Source: HGM11525 sp036307445
GTDB taxonomy: Bacteria > Bacillota > Clostridia > UBA1381
DNA length: 64,000 nucleotides
Assembly (NCBI GenBank): GCA_036307445.1
Contig: JAXJXP010000007.1
Location: 10,288-74,287, forward strand
Direction of reading: 5' to 3'
A model generated the notes under the pieces. It made no database searches and was not told where the DNA came from. It worked only from the letters and a program-made list of their open reading frames with translations. The position numbers and the translations under genes were made by a program. Position 1 is the stretch's first letter. Every line of letters starts with the position of its first letter. Shown one piece after another: positions 7,734 to 16,526 of this stretch.

Positions 7734-8225
7734 ATGAAAACGATTAAAGTACAGGAATTAACACACGAGGAATTTGCACCGTTCGGGCAGTTTTATGTAA
7801 TGGACAAGCCGGAGGGCTATCCGCTTTGCGGAGAAATACATAAATTTTTCCCGGACAGAGTTATAGCTGACAGTAACCACAGAGTAGGATATTCTCCGAT
7901 TGTTGTTAAAAAGCCTGAAAGAATGGTAATAAAACAGCAGGAATACCATACTACTACCTGGGAAATGATTCTTCCGCTTGACGATGATATGATATTGCAT
8001 TGTGCTCCTGCGTCGGCAGGTGCGGTAGTAACCGATTATGCTAAGGCTTTTCTTGTGCCGAAACATACGCTTGTTAAAATGAATGCAGCAATCTGGCACT
8101 TAGCACCGTTGCCGGCAAATAACGACAGTCTTACTGCAATGATTATTCTTCCCGAATGTACATATGCAAATGACTGTACAGTAGTTGACCTTGCCCCTGA
8201 TGAGCAGTTTGAAATTATAAGATAA
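7734..8225 (+). CDS. Ureidoglycolate lyase-like cupin protein
   Basis: The 163-aa protein opens with IKVQELTHEEFAPFGQFY, like the N-terminus of AllA-type ureidoglycolate lyases. It has a cupin-like core with HTTTWEMILPLDDDMILHCAPAS, a proline-rich turn VPKHTLVKMNAAIWHLAPLP and a terminal acidic strand. AllA releases glyoxylate and urea from ureidoglycolate in allantoin breakdown. No other allantoin genes are nearby and the gene stands alone with its own promoter. The specific substrate is therefore doubtful and a general cupin enzyme is possible. Confidence 0.5.
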   Translation: MKTIKVQELTHEEFAPFGQFYVMDKPEGYPLCGEIHKFFPDRVIADSNHRVGYSPIVVKKPERMVIKQQEYHTTTWEMILPLDDDMILHCAPASAGAVVTDYAKAFLVPKHTLVKMNAAIWHLAPLPANNDSLTAMIILPECTYANDCTVVDLAPDEQFEIIR

Positions 8226-8392
8226 ACTCCTAAGCGAATTTAATAAATTTCTACGAAATGATAAATCTTATAAAGGAGATTGACACAAAACGTTTTGTGC
8301 ATTGTAAGTCTGTTATTGATTGATAAATTATTGAAGAAAAGTCGATAAGACTTGACCTTGGGCCTAAAAAGCATTGGCTGTGCTTAAAGTAA
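8226..8392. other. Non-coding stretch with a 16-bp palindrome
   Basis: No gene is seen here. The segment includes the perfect palindrome CACAAAACGTTTTGTG (8284-8299), which overlaps a TTGACA hexamer at 8279-8284. It could be an operator or part of a small transcript; nothing further can be shown. Confidence 0.35.
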
Positions 8393-8426
8393 AAAGGGTG
8401 AACGAAATTTCGTTCACCCTTTGTTT
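8393..8426. terminator. Bidirectional terminator after the cupin gene and endoA
   Basis: A 15-bp perfect inverted repeat (AAAGGGTGAACGAAA and its complement) sits between convergent genes. T or A residues flank both ends. Confidence 0.75.
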
Positions 8427-8460
8427 CATTAATAAACGAAGCTCTGATATGTAATATCTA

Positions 8461-8820
8461 TCAAAAGCTTCCCAAACCAAAGCTTATACCCAGAGCATCG
8501 TTAACCTGTTGCATCAGCGGGCTATCAAGGTGTGCAATACGTTCTCTGAGTCTTTTTTTGTCGATTGTTCTGACTTGCTCCAACAGTATTACAGAATCGC
8601 GGTAAAGACCATACTCTGATGCCGGCAATTCGATGTGAGTGGGCATCTTCGCTTTGTTAATCTGCGACGTAATAGCCGCTGCGATAACTGTTGGGCTGTA
8701 TTTATTCCCGACGTCGTTCTGGACTATGAGCACCGGACGTACACCACCCTGCTCACTGCCAACAACGGGACTTAAGTCGGCGTAATAAATATCTCCTCTT
8801 TTTACAATCACTTCATTCAC
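8461..8820 (-). CDS. EndoA/MazF-type mRNA interferase toxin
   Basis: The 119-aa protein has the PemK/MazF fold signature: VKRGDIYYADLSPVVGSEQGGVRPVLIVQND, then SPTVIAAAITSQ, and the C-terminal RERIAHLDSPLMQQVNDALGISFGL. The family cleaves single-stranded mRNA at short motifs and is held inactive by an antitoxin. The gene overlaps the upstream small antitoxin-like ORF by eight bases and follows alr, the same arrangement as the Bacillus alr-ndoAI-ndoA locus. The identification is strong; the recognition sequence is unknown. Confidence 0.9.
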   Translation of the reverse strand: MNEVIVKRGDIYYADLSPVVGSEQGGVRPVLIVQNDVGNKYSPTVIAAAITSQINKAKMPTHIELPASEYGLYRDSVILLEQVRTIDKKRLRERIAHLDSPLMQQVNDALGISFGLGSF

Positions 8821-9016
8821 ACTCCGTCAGTTTTTGCTCTCCTGCCGTCAGCGCATCATTATCAGATGTAATCGACTCCTCTGCAAGAAAACTGTTAAGA
8901 GCCGCCATTTGCCTGTAGCCACGTACGAGGCAGACTCTCTTTCTCAATGACTGGAGCCGCTTTTTGCTGATTTTGCAATGCAGTGCGCTGCGTTTTAGCT
9001 GTAACAAAGCAACCAA
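8813..9016 (-). CDS. Short EndoAI/MazE-type antitoxin
   Basis: This small basic-then-acidic protein ends RGYRQMAALNSFLAEES...EQKLTECE. That resembles the C-terminal toxin-binding part of EndoAI (RGYxEMAxIN...ECE). The N-terminal ribbon-helix-helix DNA-binding part normally seen in EndoAI is not evident; instead a short Arg/Lys-rich helix precedes the conserved part. The start is uncertain: TTG at 9016 lies one base from GGGGGG, and TTG at 9007 has better spacing. The gene lies between alr and the toxin and overlaps the toxin start. Its function is inferred from position and the tail motif. Confidence 0.65.
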   Translation of the reverse strand: MVALLQLKRSALHCKISKKRLQSLRKRVCLVRGYRQMAALNSFLAEESITSDNDALTAGEQKLTECE

Positions 9017-9034
9017 GCCCCCCGTTTGATTATT

Positions 9035-10201
9035 TCATAAAAGCTCGTCAATATAATTTCGAGCGGAAATTGTTTTTTCTCCCTCAATATAAACTCTCGG
9101 GATACGCTTTGAAACCAGACAGACTACTTCGTAATTGATTGTATCGGACCATTTAGCTATATCATCTGCTGTAATTTTTTCCGCTGCGAAGAGTGTTACT
9201 TCATCACCTGCATTGATATTATTGACATTTGTAACGTCAATCATACATTGGTCCATACAAATTCTTCCTATAATTTTCGCCTCTGTTCCGTCATTTAACA
9301 AAATTTTGCCATTTTTAGCAATATTTCGAGTGTATCCGTCTGCATAACCAACTGGCACGGTTGCGATTTTTGTAATGCCCTCGGTTATGTAATCCTTGCC
9401 ATAGCTAACACCCCAGCCTGCCTGCTTTTCCTTGACCATTGTTATGCGTGATTTTAATGACATAACAGGGATTAAAGGCATCTTTGACTTGTCAACGGCA
9501 TCTGACGGGTAAAGTCCATACAAAACAATACCTGCACGAACCATATCAAGATGTGTTTCGGGGTATGATATTATAGCGGCAGAATTGGCTATGTGTCGAA
9601 TGGGAATGGATATTCCTTCTGCTTCAAGACGGTCGCAGAACTTCAAAAACACGTCCAGCTGACGCATTGTGTAGCTGCTGTCCGCCTCGTCTGAGGTTGA
9701 AAAATGGGAAAATATCCCCTCTATTTCTATATTATCAAGCTTAGAAATTTCTTTTATTTCCTTTGTTGCCAAATCATCATTTTCACCGGCTACAAAACCT
9801 ATCCTGCTCATACCTGTATCAAGCTTTATGTGTATTTTTGCGGTTTTGTTCAGATTTTTTGCAGCATCGGAGAGAGCTTTTGCCGACTGATATGAAAAAC
9901 AGGCGGCAATAATATCATTATTCACTAACTCCTCAGCCTCAAATAGCTCGGTTGCGCCTAAAATAAGTATCGGCACATCAAAGCCTGCACGTCTTAGCTG
10001 CTTGGCTTCAGCAAGGCAGGCAACGGCTAAACGGTCTGCTCCGTTTTCAAGCAAAACTTTTGAAACCTCGCATACGCCGTGTCCGTAGGCGTCTGCCTTT
10101 ACTACGGCTGTTATCATTGCAGTGTCTTTAGTTGTGTTGCGTATTGAACGCATATTAAACGCCAAGGCGTCAAGATTGATTTCTGCCCATGTTCTGTTCA
10201 A
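9035..10201 (-). CDS. alr: Alanine racemase
   Basis: This 388-aa PLP enzyme of fold type III makes D-alanine for peptidoglycan. The PLP lysine is Lys35 in AVVKADAYGHG, the catalytic tyrosine is Tyr267 in GWGVSYGKDY, and MVRAGIVLYGLYP plus RICMDQCMIDVT are diagnostic. Length and domain order (N-terminal barrel, C-terminal beta domain) are normal. It is the first gene of the minus-strand alr-antitoxin-toxin group. Confidence 0.96.
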   Translation of the reverse strand: MNRTWAEINLDALAFNMRSIRNTTKDTAMITAVVKADAYGHGVCEVSKVLLENGADRLAVACLAEAKQLRRAGFDVPILILGATELFEAEELVNNDIIAACFSYQSAKALSDAAKNLNKTAKIHIKLDTGMSRIGFVAGENDDLATKEIKEISKLDNIEIEGIFSHFSTSDEADSSYTMRQLDVFLKFCDRLEAEGISIPIRHIANSAAIISYPETHLDMVRAGIVLYGLYPSDAVDKSKMPLIPVMSLKSRITMVKEKQAGWGVSYGKDYITEGITKIATVPVGYADGYTRNIAKNGKILLNDGTEAKIIGRICMDQCMIDVTNVNNINAGDEVTLFAAEKITADDIAKWSDTINYEVVCLVSKRIPRVYIEGEKTISARNYIDELL

Positions 10202-10240
10202 TGTAGTGTCAATTCCTCTCTTATTATAGCATATCTCAGT

Positions 10241-11800
10241 TTAATTTTCCACAGGTAATATATGGGGTAGAGCGTTTATGATATCCCCTGCACACATAGC
10301 ATCTTTTCCGAGCTTTTCAGCCGCAAAATCACCTGCCAAGCCGTGCAGATATACTGCGCTTACTGCTGCGTCATACGGCAGCATACCCCTTGCGACAAGC
10401 ACTGTTACTATGCCTGACAGCACATCGCCGCTTCCTGCACCTGCCATACCGGAGTTGCCGGTTGTATTAACGCTGCTATCTCCGTCAGGTGCTGTTATTA
10501 TAGTATGATGACCTTTAAGAATTAGTGTTATTCCGTTTTTTGAAGAGTAGTCTGATGCGATGGAAAATCTGTCCTTTTCCACATCTTCTGCACTATTTCC
10601 GGTGAGGTAGCCCATTTCGTGCGAATGAGGTGTCATAATAATCTCAGCGCGGCATTTTTGCAGTAGCTCGGGAAGCTTTGATACAGCATATAAGCCGTCC
10701 GCATCAATAACTGTCGGAACGGTCAAAAGTGGAAGAAAACCCGCTGTAAATTCTACCAAGCCATCACTTCTGCCAAGTCCGGGCCCAAACAAAACTGCAT
10801 CACAAACATTAGCACGTCTTGCCAAACGTTCGGCAGCACTTTTTGAAATTCGCCCGCCGTCTTCGGGAAGGGGGATTGTCATTACTTCGTCTATCTTTTC
10901 CTGAATAATGTTGTTTATTGAAGTGGGTACGGCGGCGGTTATCAAACCCGCTCCGCATCTTAAAGCTGCTTTTGCAGACATTGCCACGGCTCCTGCCATT
11001 CCGACAGAGCCGCCTATTATCATAATCTTACCGTAATCGCCCTTGTGGGAATTGTCCTTTCTTTTCGGGTATACATTTTTTACACCCTCGTATGTAGAAA
11101 GGAAGCATCTTCCGCCGTTAGTATCGGTTATAAATTGAGGAATTGAAATGTCTTTTAAAATTATTTCGCCTGTATAATCGGCAGCAGGGTAGAGGAACAG
11201 TCCTCTTTTATATGCGGCAAAGGTTACGGTAACGTCGGCCTTTACAGCATCACCTCTTACATCGCCGTTGTCGGAATTTATTCCGGAGGGAACATCTATC
11301 GAAATTACAAATTTTGAATACTCATTTATTGCCTCAATGGCATATGCAGCCATACCATGTGGTGCGCCTGATATTCCTGTGCCTAAGATTGCGTCAATAA
11401 CACAGTCGGCACTTTTAATAAAGCCTTTTAAATACTCGATATTATCAAGTTCAATTATGGTAACACCCAAAGAACGTATAATACGGTAATTGGCAAGGGC
11501 ATCGCCTTCAAAGGCAGAGCCTGAGGTCAGATATACTACAACCTCTGCACCTTTGTTAAAAAGGTGGCGGGCTATTGCAAAGCCATCGCCACCGTTATTT
11601 CCCTTGCCGCAAAATACAGCAAAGCTTGTATTTTTAATATCAAAACGGTCATCAATAACACCTACGCAAGAGAGCGCAGCATTCTCCATAAGAACCAAGC
11701 CGTCTATACCGACAGCTTCCATAGACATTCTGTCAAGAGTCCGCATTTCAGCAGCGGTGCAAATATGCGGTGCACCGATATTAACCGACTTGCGTTCCAT
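10241..11800 (-). CDS. nnr: Bifunctional NAD(P)H-hydrate epimerase/dehydratase
   Basis: The 519-aa protein fuses an N-terminal YjeF/NnrE epimerase domain (FCGKGNNGGDGFAIARHLFNKG and IDAILGTGISG, residues about 1-220) to a C-terminal ribokinase-like NnrD dehydratase domain (KGDYGKIMIIGGS, MTPHSHEMGYLTG, and NTTGNSGMAGAGSGDVLSG near residue 455). Together they repair damaged NAD(P)H hydrates. It lies immediately downstream of acpS on the same strand with a short gap, a common neighbourhood (acpS-nnr-alr) in Firmicutes. Both active-site regions look intact. Confidence 0.93.
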   Translation of the reverse strand: MERKSVNIGAPHICTAAEMRTLDRMSMEAVGIDGLVLMENAALSCVGVIDDRFDIKNTSFAVFCGKGNNGGDGFAIARHLFNKGAEVVVYLTSGSAFEGDALANYRIIRSLGVTIIELDNIEYLKGFIKSADCVIDAILGTGISGAPHGMAAYAIEAINEYSKFVISIDVPSGINSDNGDVRGDAVKADVTVTFAAYKRGLFLYPAADYTGEIILKDISIPQFITDTNGGRCFLSTYEGVKNVYPKRKDNSHKGDYGKIMIIGGSVGMAGAVAMSAKAALRCGAGLITAAVPTSINNIIQEKIDEVMTIPLPEDGGRISKSAAERLARRANVCDAVLFGPGLGRSDGLVEFTAGFLPLLTVPTVIDADGLYAVSKLPELLQKCRAEIIMTPHSHEMGYLTGNSAEDVEKDRFSIASDYSSKNGITLILKGHHTIITAPDGDSSVNTTGNSGMAGAGSGDVLSGIVTVLVARGMLPYDAAVSAVYLHGLAGDFAAEKLGKDAMCAGDIINALPHILPVEN

Positions 11801-11818
11801 ATTACCACCCCTTATATT

Positions 11819-12187
11819 TTAAAAAGAGTCCAACACTGCATAAGCCATTGCCATATTTTCAGAATGCGACATACTTATGCTCACTTTCCCCGCAAGGTTG
11901 TCTGCTATTTTTGCAGCACCGCCCGATAAATTAACATAAGGTTTGCCGTTTTCCTGATGCAGTATTTCAATATCCGTAAGAGAAAACCCTGAAATACCTG
12001 TGCCGAGTGCTTTTGAGACCGCCTCTTTTGCGGCAAATCCTGCAGCTATTGACTCGGCGCGGTTATGTTTGGATTTAAAATACTCAATTTCCCTGTCGGT
12101 AAAGCAATGGGTAAGAAAATTTTCCTTCTTCATTGCCTTTTCGATACGGCTGATTTCAATTATATCACAGCCGACTCCCAATATCAT
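11819..12187 (-). CDS. acpS: Holo-[acyl-carrier-protein] synthase
   Basis: This 122-aa phosphopantetheinyl transferase begins ILGVGCDIIEISRIEKA and has the second motif FAAKEAVSKALGTG plus VSISMSHSENMAMAYAV. These contain the Mg2+-binding Asp and Glu and the CoA-binding Lys. It converts apo-ACP to holo-ACP for fatty-acid synthesis. Its start overlaps the upstream membrane-protein stop by four bases, indicating an operon. Confidence 0.94.
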   Translation of the reverse strand: MILGVGCDIIEISRIEKAMKKENFLTHCFTDREIEYFKSKHNRAESIAAGFAAKEAVSKALGTGISGFSLTDIEILHQENGKPYVNLSGGAAKIADNLAGKVSISMSHSENMAMAYAVLDSF

Positions 12188-12708
12188 AAGTCTCCCTCTT
12201 TTACATTAACAAAACGCATATTAGCTTTCTTTATGCTATCAAGCATACGCTTGCTGGGCTGGAAGATAACACGCATCTGCTGTGTGTCGTCTGAGTAATC
12301 TACAAAGTAAACATTGTCTGCATTTATGTCGCCGGCAAAGTTTTTAACTGTTTTCTTGCCGGGGTTATTGTAGACACTAGCAAAGGTCGGGTCAGACACG
12401 CTTGCGCAAAGCTCTATCTGCTTAAAGTCAAGTGAGCAAACTCTCTTTCTGCGGCTTTTTGCAACAATTCTGTCGATGTCAAGCTCGCTGTTGGTAAGAA
12501 TGTATTCATATTCAATACTGCGTCCTTTGATAAGCTGTACCGCACCCCACCAGCAACCAAAAATAAGCAATAACACGATGCTTGCAAACTGTGAAAACAT
12601 CATCAGTATGTATGTTAAAACAAGTGCTGTTCCTGCAATTGCAAATATCAAAAAATAGTCAAGTATGTCCTTTTTCTTAGCAACGAGGTGCTCGCAAAAA
12701 ACGTCCAT
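12184..12708 (-). CDS. Uncharacterised membrane protein with two N-terminal helices
   Basis: This 174-aa protein begins MDVFCEHLVAKKKDILDY, followed by two adjacent transmembrane segments (about 18-60) joined by a very short turn. A soluble domain of about 110 residues follows, starting GRSIEYEYILTNSELDIDRI and ending in MRVIFQPSKRMLDSIKK. It resembles small clostridial proteins of unknown function (possibly the DUF6106 family, recalled rather than searched). It is translationally coupled to acpS and is probably membrane-anchored with a cytosolic PH-like domain. No function is proposed. Confidence 0.6.
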   Translation of the reverse strand: MDVFCEHLVAKKKDILDYFLIFAIAGTALVLTYILMMFSQFASIVLLLIFGCWWGAVQLIKGRSIEYEYILTNSELDIDRIVAKSRRKRVCSLDFKQIELCASVSDPTFASVYNNPGKKTVKNFAGDINADNVYFVDYSDDTQQMRVIFQPSKRMLDSIKKANMRFVNVKEGDL

Positions 12709-12737
12709 TTCAAATTCCCTTTCGCAAATTAAATTAT

Positions 12738-13319
12738 TTATTCTGTTTTTAATAGTTCAAACAACTCTTGTAGTGCTCTTGCTCTGTGGCTCACCTTGTT
12801 TTTCTCCTCGTCGGTTGCTTCGCCAAAGGTTTTGCCAAGCTCCGTACAGAAAAATACAGGGTCATAGCCAAATCCGCCACCGCCGAAGGGCTCAGTTGTA
12901 ATTCTGCCCGTAACACGTCCGCTCGTACAAAGCTCACGTCCGTCGGGGAAGATGAGAACTATTGCCGATTCAAAATAAGCATCTCTTTTAATTTCTCCTG
13001 CTAAATTATTAAGGAGCTTTTGTGTGTTTTGAGAGTCGGTTGCGTGTTCGCCTGAGTATCTTGCTGAAAAAACTCCCGGTGCGCCGTCTAAAGCCTCTAC
13101 ACAAAGCCCTGAATCATCGGCAAGAACTGCATCGTTGCAAAGAAGAGAAACCGCCTCTGCCTTTATTCTTGCGTTCTCGGCAAAGGTGGTACCCGATTCA
13201 ATAATCTCCACGTCAATGCCGGCATCAGCCTGAGAAATAACCTCAATTCCAAGCTCGCCTAAAATTTCGGCAATCTCACGTATCTTTCCCTTGTTCTTAG
13301 TTGCTGCAATTATTCGCAT
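12738..13319 (-). CDS. rdgB: XTP/dITP diphosphatase (HAM1/RdgB family)
   Basis: This 193-aa pyrophosphatase removes non-canonical purine nucleotides from the pool. It opens with IAATKNKGKIREIAEIL (nucleotide-binding NKGK), has TFAENARIKAEAV and VLADDSGLCVEALDGAPGV with the catalytic Asp, and ends with FGGGGFGYDPVFF, KNKVSHRARAL. Length and motifs are standard. It heads the minus-strand cluster running to endoA. Confidence 0.95.
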   Translation of the reverse strand: MRIIAATKNKGKIREIAEILGELGIEVISQADAGIDVEIIESGTTFAENARIKAEAVSLLCNDAVLADDSGLCVEALDGAPGVFSARYSGEHATDSQNTQKLLNNLAGEIKRDAYFESAIVLIFPDGRELCTSGRVTGRITTEPFGGGGFGYDPVFFCTELGKTFGEATDEEKNKVSHRARALQELFELLKTE

Positions 13320-13453
13320 ATATTATACCTTCCTTATAATGCTTTTTTAAATAGAGCATACCAAATCACAATATATTTTACTATATTATGCGAAACTTTG
13401 CAACTATTTAAATGAAGATTTTATTTTTTATTCATATTTTTTAGTTAATTTGG

Positions 13454-13482
13454 TTGACAAAATAAGGGAAAGATAGTACAAT
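13454..13482 (+). promoter_or_regulatory. Promoter of the metal P-ATPase
   Basis: TTGACA and TACAAT are separated by 17 bases. The region just downstream of the -10 element holds the operator-like repeat. Confidence 0.85.
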
Positions 13483-13486
13483 AAAC

Positions 13487-13507
13487 ATATGAACGATTGT
13501 TCAAATG
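13487..13507 (+). promoter_or_regulatory. ArsR/SmtB-type metal-sensor operator candidate
   Basis: The inverted repeat TGAAC-N4-GTTCA (13490-13503) with AT-rich flanks lies immediately after the -10 box of a Zn/Cd/Pb ATPase gene. This matches the form of CzrA/CadC/SmtB operators. The cognate repressor gene is not in the window. Confidence 0.6.
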
Positions 13508-13531
13508 TTTAAATAAACGGAGGTATATATT

Positions 13532-15421
13532 ATGTCTGATTGCGGATGCAGACATTGTCACGAGGGGCATAATCACACGCACAGTTGCTCGTGTGGAAGT
13601 GAACGTAATACCAAAATGCTTGGAATAAGGCTGGTGGTGGGCGCTCTCTTTGCCGTTGCAGGTATTGTTTCGAGTGGTATAGCGGAGTTTATATTATTTG
13701 TGGCGGCATATCTTGTTCTTGGATATGATGTGCTTTTAAGAGCGGTTAAAAATCTTATAAAGAGAAAGCCTCTTGATGAAAACTTTTTGATGACGGTTGC
13801 AGCGTTGGGAGCTTTTTATTTGGGAGAACAGATTGAGGCTGCGGCTGTTATGATGTTCTATCAGATAGGTGAGATTTTGACTGAGAATGCGGTAGAAAAG
13901 ACCAGAAGCTCCATTGCGGCTCTTACCGATGTCCGCCCTGATACTGCAAGGATATTGACAGGGGATGGAGAAAGGACTGTAAATTGTCGTGAGATAGAAG
14001 TAGGAACGGTGGTTTTAGTTGGAGCAGGCGAGAGGATAGCTGTTGACGGAGTTATAAAAAAAGGTACTGCTATGATAGATACATCATCACTTACAGGTGA
14101 AAGTCTGCCAAGATATGCCGAGGTTGGCGACGAGGTCTTTGCTGGAATGATAAGCACAGACGGAAGTCTGGAAATTGAAACGCAAAAGGAATTTGGCGAT
14201 ACTATGCTTTCGAGGATACTCCATCTTGCGGAGGAAGCAAACGAAAAGAAATCAGGTGCAGAACGGTTTATCACATCTTTTGCTAAAATTTATACTCCGA
14301 TTGTAGTAATTCTTGCGGCTATAGTTGCAGTCTTGCCCCCGCTTTTTAACATTGGCAGTTTTTCTGTGTGGGTTTACAGAGCATTGAGCTTTCTTGTAAT
14401 TTCGTGTCCGTGTGCATTGGTGGTTTCTGTCCCGCTTACGTTCTTTGCGGGAATAGGCGGTGCGTCGAAAATGGGAATACTTATAAAAAACGGTCTTGCA
14501 CTCGAAAATCTATCAAAGGTCAAAACGGTTGCCTTTGATAAAACGGGGACGGTTACTGTTGGTATTCCAAAGCTTACAGAAATACGTGTAAATGGCTCGA
14601 AGGCGGAGGTTTTGGAGCTTGCGGCATACGCAGAGTGTGATTCAAAGCATCCTATTGCAGTAGCGGTAAAGACAGAATACGCCAGAGAAATTGACCGAAG
14701 CAGGATTTCTAAAATAACTGAGCTTTCTGCACGAGGTGTAAAGGCGGTAATAGACGGAAGAAATATTATTGTGGGAAGTGAAAAGCTTTTTGCGGAAGAG
14801 GGGATTGAGATTACAAACTGCAGCAGAGGCAGTGCGATTTATATTGCCGCTGACGGAAAGTGTCTTGGATACATCGGCTTTGGGGATGATATAAAACCCA
14901 CTTCTAAGCCTGCGGTCAAGGAGCTTTTAGAAATCGGAATTTCGTCGGTAATCCTCAGCGGCGATAACAGGCAAGCGGTACTTGACGTAGCAAAATCGGT
15001 CAAAATAGATGAAGCATATGCTGAGCTGATGCCACAGGATAAGGCGGAGCATATAACAAAACTCCTCGATAAAGGAAAGGTACTGTTTGTAGGCGATGGA
15101 ATAAATGATGCACCGGCATTAGCTGTAGCATCGGTTGGAGCGGCTATGGGCGGTATTGGCTCTGATGCTGCAATTGAGGCGGCAGATGTAGTGGTAATGG
15201 GAGATGAGCTTATGCACATACCTACCGCTATAAAGCTCTCACGCAAGGTTATGCAAATCACAAAACAGAACATCTTATTGTCAATAGGGATAAAATTTGC
15301 GGTTATGCTGATTTCTGCACTTGGTGCGGGTGGTATGTGGCCTGCAATTTTTGCTGATGTTGGCTTGTGTGTAATTACGGTTGCAAATAGTATTAGAGCA
15401 TATTATATCAGGATAAAATAG
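13532..15421 (+). CDS. P1B-type Zn/Cd/Pb-transporting ATPase
   Basis: This 629-aa heavy-metal efflux pump has the CPC metal site in helix 6 (292-294), TGES (188-191), phosphorylation Asp336 in DKTGTVT, an HP-like segment in AECDSKHPIAVAV, and GDGINDAPAL. Near the C-terminus IKFAVML and FADVG keep the Lys and Asp typical of the P1B-2 (Zn/Cd/Pb) subgroup. In place of a heavy-metal-associated domain the N-terminus has a Cys/His cluster (residues 4-21: CGCRHCHEGHNHTHSCSC). An ArsR-type operator precedes the gene, so induction by metal is likely. Confidence 0.9.
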   Translation: MSDCGCRHCHEGHNHTHSCSCGSERNTKMLGIRLVVGALFAVAGIVSSGIAEFILFVAAYLVLGYDVLLRAVKNLIKRKPLDENFLMTVAALGAFYLGEQIEAAAVMMFYQIGEILTENAVEKTRSSIAALTDVRPDTARILTGDGERTVNCREIEVGTVVLVGAGERIAVDGVIKKGTAMIDTSSLTGESLPRYAEVGDEVFAGMISTDGSLEIETQKEFGDTMLSRILHLAEEANEKKSGAERFITSFAKIYTPIVVILAAIVAVLPPLFNIGSFSVWVYRALSFLVISCPCALVVSVPLTFFAGIGGASKMGILIKNGLALENLSKVKTVAFDKTGTVTVGIPKLTEIRVNGSKAEVLELAAYAECDSKHPIAVAVKTEYAREIDRSRISKITELSARGVKAVIDGRNIIVGSEKLFAEEGIEITNCSRGSAIYIAADGKCLGYIGFGDDIKPTSKPAVKELLEIGISSVILSGDNRQAVLDVAKSVKIDEAYAELMPQDKAEHITKLLDKGKVLFVGDGINDAPALAVASVGAAMGGIGSDAAIEAADVVVMGDELMHIPTAIKLSRKVMQITKQNILLSIGIKFAVMLISALGAGGMWPAIFADVGLCVITVANSIRAYYIRIK

Positions 15422-15512
15422 CATAATTATGAACTTTTTACTTAAAAGTAATTGATTATTCTTGAATTTGGTGATAAAATATCCCTATCCTTTTAAGGAG
15501 AGGACGGTTTTT

Positions 15513-16526
15513 ATGATTATAATAATGCGTAATAACGCAACGAAGGCGGATATAGAGGCGATGGAACGTCGTCTTGCCGATTTCGGGTTTCAGACGCATC
15601 CAATATATGGCGAAACAAAGACTGTAATAGGCGCTATCGGCGACAAGCGCAGACTTAGTATGAATCAGCTTCTGATGATGAATGGTGTTGAGAACATTGT
15701 TCCCATTATGAAGCCATATAAGCTTGCAGGAAGAGAGCTGCAGAAGGAACAGAGCGTAATTGCCGTTGGTAATACCACTATTGGCGGTGAGCAGATTGCT
15801 GTGATGGCAGGGCCTTGTGCTATTGAAAGTCAGGAACAGTTCTCCTATGTTGCCAGTAAGGTAAAGGAGAAAGGGGCTACCATCTTAAGAGGCGGTGCTT
15901 TTAAGCCGAGGTCATCACCCTATTCCTTTGCTGGTCTCGAGGAAGAGGGACTTAAAATTATGCGCAGAGCGGGTGATGAAACGGGGCTTCCGATTTGTAC
16001 CGAGGTTTTAGACCCCAGAGACGTTGATATGGTAGCATCTTATGCAGATATGTTGCAGATTGGTGCAAGGAATATGCAGAATTTTAAGCTTTTGAGAGAA
16101 GTGGGAAAGCATAATAAGCCGATACTTTTAAAACGCGGTTTATCTTCTACCATTGAAGAATGGTTGATGGCGGCAGAGTATATTATGTCTGAGGGGAACG
16201 AAAATGTAGTACTTTGCGAAAGGGGAATAAGAACCTTTGAGCCGTCTACAAGAAATACCTTTGACCTCTCCGCAATCCCTGTTACAAAGGAGCTTTCGCA
16301 TCTTCCTATAATTGCAGATCCATCTCATGCGTCAGGTACATATAAATATGTTAATGCTCTCTCTTTGGGAGCTGTTGCTGCCGGTGCAGACGGTCTTATG
16401 ATAGAGGTGCATCAAAGCCCCGAAACTGCAATGTCAGACGGTGAGCAATCGCTGACACCTGAGCATTTTGCAGACTTAATGAGCAAACTAAAACCGATAG
16501 CCGACGCAGTCGGCAAAAAGCTGTGA
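15513..16526 (+). CDS. aroF: 3-deoxy-7-phosphoheptulonate (DAHP) synthase, type I beta
   Basis: This 337-aa enzyme condenses PEP and erythrose-4-phosphate in the first step of aromatic amino-acid synthesis. It has an N-terminal ferredoxin-like regulatory domain of about 70 residues, then the barrel with VMAGPCAIES, RGGAFKPRSSPYSF, LLKRGLSSTIEEWLMAAEY and IIADPSHASG. The ATG at 15513 follows AAGGAGAGG; the longer frame reads through the leader. The stop overlaps the start of pheA (GTGA), so the two are coupled. The N-terminal domain of this class usually mediates feedback control. Confidence 0.93.
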   Translation: MIIIMRNNATKADIEAMERRLADFGFQTHPIYGETKTVIGAIGDKRRLSMNQLLMMNGVENIVPIMKPYKLAGRELQKEQSVIAVGNTTIGGEQIAVMAGPCAIESQEQFSYVASKVKEKGATILRGGAFKPRSSPYSFAGLEEEGLKIMRRAGDETGLPICTEVLDPRDVDMVASYADMLQIGARNMQNFKLLREVGKHNKPILLKRGLSSTIEEWLMAAEYIMSEGNENVVLCERGIRTFEPSTRNTFDLSAIPVTKELSHLPIIADPSHASGTYKYVNALSLGAVAAGADGLMIEVHQSPETAMSDGEQSLTPEHFADLMSKLKPIADAVGKKL

